Source of the DNA: Haliclona indistincta
Taxonomy: Eukaryota > Porifera > Demospongiae > Haplosclerida > Chalinidae
Reading direction: 5' to 3'
Assembly: GCA_964017065.1 (NCBI GenBank)
Contig: OZ024783.1
Location: forward strand, 8,569,367-8,633,366
Length of the DNA stretch: 64,000 nucleotides
How positions within the stretch are numbered: the stretch's first letter is position 1; every line of letters starts with the position of its first letter. Positions 54,410-64,000 of this stretch are shown one piece after another. The position numbers and the translations under genes are program-made. The notes beneath the pieces are model-generated. The model was not told the origin of the DNA and did not search any database. It was given only the letters and a program-made list of their open reading frames with translations.

Positions 54410-54611
54410 TTGTGTACAACTACTATGTCGTCTACTAATTTGAAATACTGTAATTTGATTGGTCAACAGTGTGACTCTAATTCCTGAAGAGTCTCGGTAG
54501 CGAAGCTCTCTGACATAAGCAAAGAATGGAGTATGTGTTTCCTGTAATGGGCTCGTTTCTTACAGCTTTGGAGTCAAAGGACACTGTATTAGTCAAGAGA
54601 TGCTCACTAAT

Positions 54612-55282
54612 ACCGCGTTTACACTACCACTTGGAGCCGTGCTAGTGGCGAGCTGGAGCCGTTTTTGGTCCGATATTGGCAGCGTTTACACTGCACCATG
54701 GTCAAAAGGAGCCAACACAATCATTGAGACGGAGACTTCCTGTCTCAAGATCACGTGTTGCAATAATAATGTGGCGATTCTTCCAATATGGTCCCTAGTT
54801 TCTGAGCTCGCTTGTTTGTCTGCGTCATCGCCTCCTAGCTCTTTGCAGAGCTCGTTAACCTGGAGGAAGCCTCCTAGCTCTTTTCAGAGCTCTCTGACGC
54901 GAAGGCGACGCCGTGCGTCTAGACGTTGTCTTGCTGACTACCGTGGGGATCGTAGGAGATGAAGGAGATCTGTTCCTCCGTCCAACTTGCAATCTTGAGA
55001 TTCACGCGTGCTTTGGTACTCCAATGGTGAACGCACGTTATTGTTGATACAATAATTCGCATGCTCGAGCACAACACGGCACGGCTCCAGCGCTGTTTTG
55101 CGTTTACACTACCAGAAAATTGGTGCCGAGCCGAGCCAGCACGCTCTAAAAGCCAGTTCAAAACGGGCACGGCTCCAGATACCCTGGCCCGGCACGGCAC
55201 CGCTTTGGTCGTGTTTACACGGACAATTTTGGAGAGACGGTGCCGTGCTGGCATGGCTTCAAGTGGCAGTGTAAACGCAGTA
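54612..55282. mobile_element. MITE-like element with ~26-bp terminal inverted repeats
   Basis: The left end CGCGTTTACACTACCACTTG, then GAGCC, pairs with the right end (CAAGTGGCAGTGTAAACGCAG) with few mismatches. Flanking TA (or TAC-like) suggests a short target duplication. GC-rich interior with a second inner pair of GTTTACAC words and a ~45-bp direct repeat at 54828-54905 (CCTCCTAGCTCTTT twice). Open frames inside are not recognisable. Confidence 0.7.
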
Positions 55283-55285
55283 TAA

Positions 55286-55643
55286 AAGTACGAAATGCTA
55301 ACTAAACAGCGCTAAACGCTGATATTCTAGGTGGTATTATGGTGTTACTTGTTCGCAGGTCACTCGCCACATTGCCACAAGCTCAACCCTAGTCTGGCGC
55401 TCCTCCCCTGCCATGCTGCTAGCTCGAGCGTGCCGACCGTCGATCGATCTGGTCGATCTTTTCTCGGCGACGCTTGCAGGTTATAGGTTAGTAGTACTGC
55501 CGTTCGTCCTACATCTAACTAATATGTTAAATCAGCTAGTTCGCCGAACAGACAGAGCAGTCAGCATCGTGTGCTAGTCAGACATGTTGACTTCAATGAC
55601 TTGCAAGTGTGTACAAACAGGTAACCTAGTAGACTCTAAATAA
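55286..55643. other. Intergenic, no gene seen
   Basis: GC-richer than its surroundings; nothing recognised. Confidence 0.4.
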
Positions 55644-55782
55644 GTTAGACAGCTTGTCCAATCGGATCCACACAGTTTAGAAACCCTCGGCCCGCTGGAA
55701 TAGTGTCCTCGCTATGCTCGGGCACCATAGCAACGGGCCTCAGGTTTCTAAATCGCATAGATCCTCGGACTCGCTGTCTAAC
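55644..55782. mobile_element. 139-bp palindromic MITE
   Basis: GTTAGACAGC ... GTTTAGAAACC pairs with GGTTTCTAAA ... GCTGTCTAAC; imperfect arms of ~55 bp. It resembles in start (GTTAGAC) and size the palindrome at 4329-4472. Confidence 0.8.
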
Positions 55783-55789
55783 TATTATG

Positions 55790-55934
55790 TAGTAGCCACA
55801 TGGAATGAGTATACTGCTGAAAACATGCACTGATGGGTAACAGATGGCACTGAAAAGAAGTTGTGTACAACTACTATGTTGTATTTAATAGCCACATGCA
55901 ATGCTCTTAAGTATGCTGCTAAAAACATGCACTG
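55790..55934. repeat. About 100-bp repeat units, second cluster
   Basis: Two units like those at 53885-54094. The second is cut by composite element copy C. Confidence 0.7.
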
Positions 55935-56403
55935 CTATAGCCTGACTATAGCTAGTTCAGCTAGTTGCTGTTGACTGACACCTGACGTGCATTGAATTGA
56001 AATTTTCAGCTTGTGACAAAATATTGATCTTTATGTACAGCCACTGATGTAGGGATCTATGGTCTGTTAGCAAGTCAATCGTGTCACCATTCCATGCTTC
56101 CTTGTTAGTTTACATTGTGAACAGATTTCTTCATCTCTACATCCTTTTGATTTCAATAGAAATCTCTTTAATTTTCTTGTTTGTGTCCTTTTTTTCATTT
56201 TCAGTGAAGTGCAGTTCAATATCATGCATAATTATACTGAGCCATCTTTGTTCCACCATTGGTTTAGTTTTCCTGTTGTTGATGGCTTTTCTAATAATTT
56301 CAAACTTGTAGCTAAAATTGTTATGCTGTACATATCAGCTCGCCTACGCATGATGCAGTGCATACGAGCCCCGCCCACACTTGTTTGTAGACCAATGCTA
56401 ATA

Positions 56404-58072
56404 CAATGAAACCTACATGTCTAAAGCAACCACCTATGGGCCAATTCCGACTGGCTGCAATAGACAGGTGGACTCTTTAGGCAGTTACCTGTGAAGAGCG
56501 ACCACCACCGAATGTGACCTCATTAGACAGGATTCATGCATTTATAATGTACAATTGATTCAACAAATGTAGCTAACAGAAAACTCTTCACAACTAAAAA
56601 TAAGTTACTAATTTTTGGAATGAATTGACTGATATTCAGGCTGGTTTATATAATTACTAGTACATTCATGGAATAGAAGGGGCGAGCCTGAGCATTGACA
56701 TAATTTAGCCGTGTTAGTGTGTAACATATAAGTAGGTATACTTACAGCAAGTATTTGCCTCGCACATAAAATCATTAATAGTAACAATTTATTATCTATC
56801 TTCCTCTATTGTGTTCTTTCATTGATAATTAACCAAAACCATCCCTTTGGAGTCAGAAGTTGTTGCTAGTATTAAAATATAATATTCTGCTCTCTCTAAA
56901 TACTTTTTCTATGACAATTTTGCATGGCTGTACCAGTAGCAAAAAAGCTTCAACAGTACCAACCAAAAGAAAAGACAAACATCATAAGTTACTAGATTAA
57001 ATTAGATAGATAGCCACGAGTATCTCTCTTGAAAACAGAGAGGGATGAAGCGGAGACAATCTCAGCAGGCCATACACAATGTAGTTTAACAGTGTCCAGG
57101 AAAAAGGAGGAGTCATAAGCAAGACATGTCTTAGCATTGAGTCAAGAACTATAACCTATGTTCTTCAGTTTCTGTAGACAGTCTTTTGTTAGCCCTTTCA
57201 CGAAGGTGTGAAAGTCTGTTTGCTCTGTAATGGAGAGTAATACAGCGTGGGATTATATGGGCCGAGTAGCAGTGGCGTCTCTCTTCCAAGTTCACGCTGT
57301 CTGCCGCGCTTCCTCTCCCGCGCCAAAGCCCTGGTTCTTGCTGCAGCGTCAGTCCCCTGACAGTATCGCTGATGAGGGCGCCGGGTGCATCATGATTCAT
57401 GGAAAAGCGAGATGGGAAGGCGAATCGTCGAGTCGTCCATTTTGCAGTCGAGTTATGAAAGAACGTCAAGTAGTTATGAAAGAACGTGCAATCCCGGGGC
57501 CTTGCAATTGCTGCCCTCGTGGGCCTCGCATACAATACTACAGTATGGGCCTCGCCATATGGATTGAAAAGGACAAACGCTACCCCGTGACAGATAGATA
57601 GATAGATAGATTGATAGATAGATACATTCCCCGCCGCGTGGGCCATTGTGCCAATCAATGTGGGGCTCGCTCAGGCTTGCCCCAATTAAGTCAGCATACA
57701 TTAGTGAATGAAAAAGTCCTCCAGTACAGTTTGTTTTACAGAAATACTTCTTAGCTTAGCAGTGTCGAGTCAACAGCAACTGATCGTAACTGTTCGCGCC
57801 ACTCAGCATCAACATGCATGCAATAATCAGTAACCACGCCTAATTGCCACGCCTACTGGCCGTAATCGACAGTGTAGTTTTGTACACTGCGTGCTGGTAC
57901 GTGCGGTCGTTGTCCACATTAGGCAGGTGGTCGCTGTAGACATGTTGGCTCTAGCATAGATACTATCTATGGCTCTAGGTGCTTTTCTATAGTTGTTGGT
58001 CGGGGGAATTTTGTCGCGGACGCTGGAGAGGTGGTCGCTCTATGCGAGTGGTCGCTAAGACAGGTTTCACTG
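56404..58072. mobile_element. pogo/Tc1-mariner-like non-autonomous element (1.67 kb) nested in copy C
   Basis: The ends CAATGAAACCTACATGTCTA at left and the inverted CAGTGAAACCTGTCTTAGCG at right, both followed by a CGACCACC-like block, are flanked by TA on each side. This is the pattern of pogo-type Tc1/mariner elements. No transposase frame is recognisable inside; the internal open frames at 57149-57658 overlap on both strands. A GATA microsatellite lies at 57591-57625. Confidence 0.75.
57591..57625. repeat. (GATA)n microsatellite
   Basis: About eight GATA units with one GATT interruption. Confidence 0.9.
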
Positions 58073-58234
58073 TATATAACATGCTAATAATTATCCTAAT
58101 ATAATTATCTGGCAATCGCAGAATGAGGATCCTATACGAGCTTACAGTTGTTCTAAGACTCCAAACAAATACCGGGTATGTGTTCTCCGTGATCCATATG
58201 GCGCGGCGATACTCTAGCTAGTGCTTAGTCTAGT

Positions 58235-58878
58235 GCGCTATGACCCTCTCCCGCAAAAAGAAAAAAGGGGGCGGGTCCGATGCGGGAGAGGGTCTAGCCA
58301 AACTCGCAAGATAATTAGTTCATTACCCGAATTTCGGTTAACTATATTCACGGCAATTATTACGTCAACAGACGTAAATGCAATTGTCACGTGAACGCGC
58401 TACGACAAATGATGGCAGCGATCTGCAGGTACTCCGCTTCTACGACGATTTGCAGAAGCGGTTTGCAGCAGGCTCATCTCCCACAGCCTCCAAAGTGAAC
58501 TAGGCACCCCGTGGTAATATCATAAAAAGACTAGAGACTTGCCATACCATGCCTGAGTCGAAGGAAGTCTCTCTTCCACCGAGAACTACACTAACAGCGT
58601 CTTTCCGAAGGGGCGCAAGATTTGATAGCCCAGAGACAGTGTGCAATGGCGTTATTGTACCGTACTAGCTCGTCATAGCGTGTCGATAGCATTTCTACAC
58701 TATGCAAGAACGGCCGCCATGTCTATTTTGTGACAGAGGAAGTATGTTGACGTAATAATTGCCGTGAATAACATTACCCGAAATTTGGGTAATGAAACTA
58801 ATCATCTTGCGAGTTTGGCTAGACCCTCTACTGCGCTTGGCCCCTCCCCTTTTTCTTTCGCGGTAGAGGGTCATAGCG
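58235..58878. mobile_element. MITE with ~145-bp terminal inverted repeats nested in copy C
   Basis: The left arm GCGCTATGACCCTCTCCCGC ... AATTATTACGTCAAC and the right arm GTTGACGTAATAATTGCC ... GGGTCATAGCGC are ~85% inverted repeats. The interior (58380-58735) has no ORF. It interrupts the CACGTG-containing block of the composite body. Confidence 0.85.
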
Positions 58879-59829
58879 CGCTAGCCACTGCTTGGTCACG
58901 TGTGTATTGCGCAATCACCATAATGGTGTCTAACACTTAGCTGACAATGGATCACGATCGAGAAATCTCAAAATTTATATCGCCGTTTCGCTAAAAAAGT
59001 TCAAAAGGCACCTGCCAGGAGAATTTCAACACTGTTCGTGGGTGTTTTGGTCTCGGCACCGCTCGCATAAAGGTGCTAGGTGCGCTGAAAAAAAATGAAG
59101 AAAACGAAGATGACAAAAGTCGATTTTCACCGTTTCCAGGTTCGTCACTTTAGTAACAATTTTGAGCATTCTCCTTGCTACTGTAAGATGGGGCAACGCC
59201 AGAGAGCAGATCTAAGTGCCTGAAGACATATAAAATTCATAACCAGGCGAAATATCAGCGTTTGAATGCTAATACATTGTATGTAGCCGCCATTTGTTTT
59301 CTCGTTCATCCCTACATAGAGAGTCACTACCGTGCCTCCCTAATACAGCAGTAGGTGCATGTGTGTGTCCATGTGCATGGCGGCCAATGAATACAACTTT
59401 TAGAAGTACAACTTTGTTGATCTTCGACATAGGCAGCTAATATTGTCTAGATCAAGATCCTTAGACATTGGACCAGGAAGCTTGGCTTCGATTTTGGCGA
59501 AATACTGTACATTGTTCGAGCAATGGCTGGGTAATGAGATGAAGTGCCTGATACCTAGACAACCAGACAGAATTATCAGAAAACTCTTCTAGGGCACATG
59601 TAGGCAAGCAGTGTTCTCTCCAGGATTAAACATTCAAGTGGTTCAGGAACAAAAGCCAAAATTTAGCGCTTTTGGATAGAGTCTGTATCTATGATTTTTA
59701 TCACAAAATAACCCCAAATTAGAGCATACCACGTGACCTCCAGCCAATCAGATCGCTCAAAATGTGTCACCTGCCGTCACATTATCGCGTAATGCACACT
59801 TTTCTGTGCATTAAGTTCTTAATGCACAC

Positions 59830-60930
59830 TTTGAGGCATGTGATGGATCACAAGCTGTCAGATCAGTACCAGCATAATCGACCAGCTTCAGTAACCGCTC
59901 ACCATCACTAGTAACAGTCCCAAACTGACTATTGAAGTTCTCAAGAACTTTTGCAACTTCATCGGGTGGAGGAAAGCCCTTGGGTATCAATTCTAGTTTT
60001 GCCGTGACTTCCCATAACCATGACATTAGCATAGTCTGCGTCGCTTCGAACTGTAGTTGAGCTATGCGCAGAGCAATCCTGTTAGCAAGCTTGCCCCACA
60101 GATCAATTACCATAAATTTTTAGCATCAAAATATTTTCATCGTTCGTTCTTATGACAAAAATTAATTTTACGCGCATTGGTTTTATCAATGCGCACTATT
60201 TGCTACCCAAGCTAACGACGAAAATAAAAAATATATTAGATGCACCGAAAATTTGATAGAACAAAATTTGGATGCGCGAAATTTCTAGATCTACGGTATG
60301 CTCCAGACGCAGTCTGAGCTCATGCGTCAGGTCACACTCTGCCACCATGAGAGAGGAAGAGGCCAGAGCAGACCATATCTCCAGTTGACTCCCTGTCACC
60401 TGAACCTGGTCTATGAGAGCAGCATGTGACAGTGACTACTCTTGGTCCTCCATGAGCTGATCACTGGTGGCTGTGTCTCCATATTCGTACAAGAAAGAGA
60501 ACACAGTGATGTTCTTGACGCACTCCAGACTGTCCAAGTCTTTGTCTGTACGACACAAACTACCACTGTATTCAGATCCCATGCTATCATATGAAACAAC
60601 ACTCCCATCCTCCCCATTGCTCTCCTCGATACTTTCTTCCTCTTCTTTGTTCTCTCTCTCCTCTTCTTTTTCTCCTTCCTGGTTCTCTTCCCTTTCCTGG
60701 TATTCTCCCTCCTCCTTCTCTTCAAAGCTGAATACAGGCCGTGACTTGGCTGTTTGTCCGACAACGTGCCTTCTCCATTATCTTTCTTTCTCATGGATTC
60801 TGCTAAAGCTTCTAACTTTTGTCTTCAACTGACCAATCATACCATTGCATGTTATATGCAGCAGCTGGAGCTCATCGACCTTGAGCGCTGGTCTGCTTTG
60901 AATTAAAGAAGTGCCTTGCTCCTCTTCTCG
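59830..60930 (-). pseudogene. Decayed gene for an acidic, helical protein (unrecognised)
   Basis: Minus strand, in reading order: VDELQLLHITCNGMIGQLKTK (around 60845-60890), then in a second frame ESMRKKDNGEGTLSDKQPSH. A third frame has EEKEEGEYQEREENQEGEKE, a Glu/Lys-rich stretch, then SGSLCRTDKDLDSLECVKNI and FLYEYGDTATSDQLMEDQE, and a TAG. After the TAG the same frame continues (IDQVQVTGSQLEIWSALASS, ECDLTHELRLRLEHTVDLEI), so the TAG is probably a nonsense mutation. Further downstream (59830-60113) comes LWEVTAKLELIPKGFPPPDE and FNSQFGTVTSDGERLLKLVD. At least two frameshifts and one stop make it a pseudogene or a captured gene fragment. I cannot name the family. Confidence 0.55.
60164..60196. 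repeat. Short hairpin within the decayed gene
   Basis: ACGCGCATTGGTTTTATCAATGCGCAC contains a 9-bp GCGCATTG(G)/CAATGCGC stem. It may be a tiny repeat in a former intron. Confidence 0.5.
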
Positions 60931-61160
60931 TTTTATTATGATGGTTGTTAGTCCATGAGGAAGATGAGGAAGAGGAAGACTATGAGGAAGACTACTCAGT
61001 ATGAGGAAGACTACTCATACTGATTGGTTTCTCACATTTACACACGCTCTTCAGCTTTTCAGTAACTCTGTACAAACTCTTCTCAACAGCATGTAAGCTA
61101 TTCCATCGTGCGTTTATAACCGCGTAATACACTGTAAAGTGTGATCTAACTATTACATAG

Positions 61161-61878
61161 TGTATAATCTTGAGAATTCAAGTGGTGCATTACCAAAATC
61201 AAGTGGTGTAGCACCACGAGAACACTGCAGGCAAGTGTTTCTGTAGTACTTCTACTTTCTGACTTGAGGCATTGTAGAGTAGCATGCATTTTAACTTCAT
61301 CCCGCGAGTACGATATATCATACCACAGCATTCAAACTTACAAGACAAAAAAATAACTAGGTGACTATTATAGATCTTTCATAAAATTTCTGTAACTATA
61401 AGACACTGAAGAAAAAAATAATAAAACACATGATGAACACATGGCATGTGGCTAGCCGTAAAGAAGACGACCCTAATCTACGCCAGGCTGATCAAAAGTG
61501 TAACAAGTAATAGTCATATTGCATAATAATATAAGTTTGTAGCATCACCAGATCCCACATCCGGTCACGACTCAAGCTCTCATCTGATTGGTCAACCCGA
61601 GAACTAACATTACCTAATTTGGTAGTTTACCAGATAGGTCGAACTAATGTTATCCATGTGTTGTGTTGTATCTGCTATCTATGTCCAGCCCTAAATGTGC
61701 TGGCCTCAGTCGTATCGGACATACAGACAATACTAACAACAAGTCACTTGTCATATCGGCAACTCAGTGCTCAGACTTAGCCACGATCAGAACAGTTGTC
61801 TCTGACATTTCTCGGCCCGTGTGTGACTACGCCAAAAGTTCATCAAAGTAGACACTTAAAACAACGTGTGCATGTATT
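61161..61878. other. Intergenic, one dispersed repeat, no gene seen
   Basis: 61260-61385 matches 49080-49215. A 57-codon frame starting at ATG 61681 (MSSPKCAGLSRIGHTDNTNN) has no recognised domain. Confidence 0.4.
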
Positions 61879-62440
61879 ATCATTGCCGATAGGCAATGAT
61901 ATGTAGGGATGACCTCGAATTAAGATGGCGGCTACTCATGTGTGAAAACGAGTTTTCGCACATATCTCTACTATTATACATTTATACTGCATTTTAACTA
62001 TCTCTAAGTGACTCTGAAGTGTAAGCGCTTCTAGGACGTCTATGAAAGTCGCCGGGACTGCTTGTTTGACGACGAAAATCAAGACAGAGAGCATTTGCAG
62101 ATCTTCGTTGTTATAGCGTTTCTCGAGATTCTAGACATCTAGGATTGATCAGGCGATTGTTCTGAGCATGAAAATACCTTTGGCGAAGCTGGCAGACGTT
62201 TCTAAAGTGGTAAACTGAAATCGCCGCCCACGCGAATTGTTCATCTTCTTTCTTCTTCTTCTTCTTCTTCTTCTTTGACAAGCATAGCGCTGTCCTGAGT
62301 GAACGAATCACTACCAAACCTGCACCATCGCATGTGTATATATCAGGGTTAGTGCACTTACTTCTTAGATAGCCATCAAACACTACCAGAAGCGAGTAAT
62401 CCTTGAAAAACATGGTTTTTGGACCGTTTTGGACTAGCGA
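61879..62440 (+). mobile_element. Relative of the composite element (hairpin type 2)
   Basis: It starts with a perfect hairpin, stem ATCATTGCC/GGCAATGAT around GATA, followed by ATGTAGGGATGACC and AAGATGGCGGCTACTC. This is the same order as composite copies A and B: hairpin with 9-bp stem and 4-base loop, TATGTAGGG.TGA, AAGATGGCGGCTAC. The hairpin sequence and the rest of the body are unrelated or strongly diverged. A (CTT)n tract at 62249-62275 sits where the composite body has its own CTT tract. The right boundary is uncertain. Confidence 0.5.
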
Positions 62441-62557
62441 CTACATTAATTAACCCTCTTGTCGCTTCTTATCATTAACTCCGCCCACATCAGTTTTGCA
62501 GCTATCTCGCTACTGCGTTGTCTCTGCTCTGGACGCTTCAGCGCGCAAGCCAGAGGT

Positions 62558-63074
62558 ATGAAAATGTGTCTAGACCAGTACTATACCCTAAATAACACTG
62601 ATCTGTTCGTTAAAGGTTCAGATGGCGGGTTAAAGCTGACTTACACAGACGTGAACACTGAACTTGAGTATTTTGAGTCTAGCCTGCTTACCGGCGGCAA
62701 GATTCTACGCACAGTAAGGTTCCTACACCATGCAGTGTAAGTTGTAAAGGACTAGAAGCCTCTGTGAGTGTGATATTGACATCAACAAGATTCTACTAGG
62801 CGTGCTCCTACTATTTAGGCTCGCAGCATCATGAACAATGGTGTGGAAATAATTTTCGGGTTACTGGTCAAATGTCCTTTTTATGCTAAATTCAACCGGA
62901 CATACTGTTTTTAACAAATTAATAATGTTGGTGACAGTTACCATTAGTCCATTACATTTTATTGTTGTTTTTTTACAGGTTGCAAATTATTTAATGAAAA
63001 TCAATGATGAAGAAGAATGTCAGATGAGAAGAGAACTTGTGATCAGAAGAGCCTATTATGTCTATCATGTTTGA
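62558..63074 (+). CDS. Small two-exon gene, product unrecognised (83 residues)
   Basis: ATG 62558 (MKMCLDQYYTL) through exon 1 to 62713, donor ACA|GTAAGG at 62714, acceptor TTTTTTTACAG ending at 62978, exon 2 62979-63074. The junction is phase 0 and joins KILRT to VANYLMKINDEEECQMRREL, ending IRRAYYVYHV and TGA. Both splice sites match consensus well and the 265-base intron is AT-rich. I recognise no domain; the second exon is strongly charged and helical. An upstream exon is possible, since the frame stays open before the ATG (AISLLRCLCSGRFSAQARG). Confidence 0.5.
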
Positions 63075-63084
63075 TGTTTCTATA

Positions 63085-64000
63085 CTATTTGACTAATTTA
63101 TTTTCAGTACAACTAAATACGTGACGATTCCTGTGTCTCTTCCACTCTTGCAGTGGTTTACTATAGTCATATTCTGCAGGATTTGGTCCATTCACTGAGC
63201 AATGCATTAGTGATTTAACAGTTGAAACTGTAAGCTGTTGTCTATATTTTGTCCTGATATGGTTATGCCTTGAAAAACCTCTTTCACAAGGCACAGATGA
63301 CATTGGTAGCACAATAATGAACTGCAAAAGCTTCGAAATTACGGGAAAGGAAGTAGCTTTTTTTGTAATAATCTCTTTAGATAGCTCCTTGAAAGACAAA
63401 CCTCTGTAATTGTCATACACTGTTCGCTTGAATATGGGCCATTCTCTTTGAAAACCAGCCGGGTTGACTACTTCCTTAAACACCACTTCATCAATAACCT
63501 TGGGCTCACCAAAGTGTTTTAACAATATCTTAACATTTTCTTCACCGAAACCTCTTAATTGTGTCACCTTCGAAGGATACGATTGTGGATCAAATATTTT
63601 AAAAGAAGACCAAACTGGAAGATCAGGAAAACGATCCTCAAGATTGCTAATGACTGCATTAGCAAATGAACGCATGCTAGCAAAGCATTCACACTCATCT
63701 CTGTCACGCTGAACGATCTCATGGTCATCAAAGATCAAAGGGTAAGAAATTGATGATAACTCTTCGCGTATCTTTTGCAAGTTTTCTCCTCCAAACTGAT
63801 CATCTTCATTGTCTTGGTCTAGGTACGTTTCTATGATGTTGGAAATTGTACCCTCTACAGCACTTTGTACTTGAGAAAAATCAAGGTTGTCTTGTTGGAA
63901 GAAACAGCTAAGGAAAGTTAGATTGCCCAAGATATCACACAGAAAGTGTGTAAACATGATAAACTTATAGGAACGAATAGAGTCATACAAACCTTTGGCA
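63085..64000 (-). CDS. hAT-superfamily transposase, C-terminal part (continues past the right edge)
   Basis: Minus strand, open from the window end to the stop at 63085-63087 (about 305 residues visible). The C-terminal dimerisation region of hAT transposases is clear: ISKLLQFIIVLPMSSVPCER, then GFSRHNHIRTKYRQQLTV and KSLMHCSVNGP. Upstream FKEVVNPAGFQREWPIFKRT and the acidic DQDNEDDQFGGE are typical of ZNF862/KIAA1586-like hAT proteins. No stop or frameshift in the visible part, so this copy may be intact or recently active. The N-terminal BED finger and the DDE residues lie outside the window. A hAT-type MITE is present at 54103-54409, but whether they are related is not shown. Confidence 0.85.
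   Translation of the reverse strand, partial: AKGLYDSIRSYKFIMFTHFLCDILGNLTFLSCFFQQDNLDFSQVQSAVEGTISNIIETYLDQDNEDDQFGGENLQKIREELSSISYPLIFDDHEIVQRDRDECECFASMRSFANAVISNLEDRFPDLPVWSSFKIFDPQSYPSKVTQLRGFGEENVKILLKHFGEPKVIDEVVFKEVVNPAGFQREWPIFKRTVYDNYRGLSFKELSKEIITKKATSFPVISKLLQFIIVLPMSSVPCERGFSRHNHIRTKYRQQLTVSTVKSLMHCSVNGPNPAEYDYSKPLQEWKRHRNRHVFSCTENKLVK

Larger units (their letters stand above)
55935..59343 (-). mobile_element. Composite element copy C, split by two younger insertions
   Basis: It begins inside the loop of the inverted-repeat module (GTTGACTGACACCTGACGTGC), has only the right arm (56037-56180), and continues with the body to ~56402. The body resumes at 58075 and again at 58879, and ends at the hairpin (GAGTCAC/GTGCCTC stem) and TAA at 59343. 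The left arm is missing. The gaps are filled by a TA-flanked element (56404-58072) and a long-TIR MITE (58235-58878). Confidence 0.85.
59715..61160. repeat. Dispersed repeat R, long copy enclosing coding-like sequence
   Basis: Left part 59720-59835 and right part ~61110-61155 correspond to the two halves of the 325-bp repeat at 11325-11650. Between them lie minus-strand fragments of a protein-coding gene. Confidence 0.5.

Noticed and set aside
57149..57658. 169-codon minus-strand frame and overlapping plus-strand frames inside the pogo-like element
   Set aside because: Both strands open over a GC-rich patch, with the GATA microsatellite translated as YLSIYLSI; no transposase motif.
60411..60794. 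127-codon Arg/Lys-rich minus-strand frame
   Set aside because: Mostly the wrong frame over the Glu-rich stretch of the decayed gene; the Glu-rich frame links better with sensible protein on its downstream side.

Overview
The window looks like animal nuclear DNA, most probably from a demosponge of the Amphimedon type. It is AT-rich, with mostly intronless genes, a few very short introns, and a heavy load of DNA transposons. The protein types also fit: a fibrinogen-like lectin, giant beta-helix proteins with about eight membrane spans, and a tandem family of small multi-pass membrane proteins. The species call is inference from family resemblance; no search was possible.

Layout. 0-3 kb: the 3' half of a PIF1-type helicase fused to an OTU protease domain, probably from a Helitron-like element, then a two-exon fragment. 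3.8-37.9 kb: a tandem array of 14 members of one membrane-protein family (called 'F-family' here; copies F1-F14), plus one small antisense remnant. The predicted form has five membrane spans and one cysteine-rich, N-glycosylated external loop. Six copies look intact (F2, F4, F6, F7, F10, F11), and F3 is open apart from one early stop codon. The others carry frameshifts, stops, truncations or transposon insertions. A fibrinogen-like gene with one frameshift (6.5-7.4 kb) sits inside the array.

37.8-54.1 kb: a segmental duplication of about 4 kb carries a ~1200-residue beta-helix/multi-TM protein gene. One copy (50.2-53.8 kb) is intact and one (38.2-41.9 kb) has a one-base frameshift. Between the copies lie an inverted-duplicated transposon ORF, a 2-oxoglutarate/Fe(II) oxygenase-like gene and a dead MULE transposase. 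54-64 kb: nested mobile elements, a decayed acidic-protein gene, a small two-exon gene and the C-terminal half of a hAT transposase running off the right edge.

The main mobile element is a ~1.2 kb composite repeat present in six copies. One end is a 9-bp-stem hairpin; the other is a long inverted repeat of about 165-bp arms. It has landed inside or against the coding sequence of three F-family genes. Comparing an interrupted F gene with its uninterrupted tandem twin gives the insertion boundaries and shows a target duplication of 2 bp at most. That, with the hairpin end, suggests a non-autonomous Helitron-like element.

The best candidate for an undescribed system is the F-family array itself: a lineage-specific, fast birth-and-death cluster of surface-exposed membrane proteins. 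Its function cannot be read from sequence.
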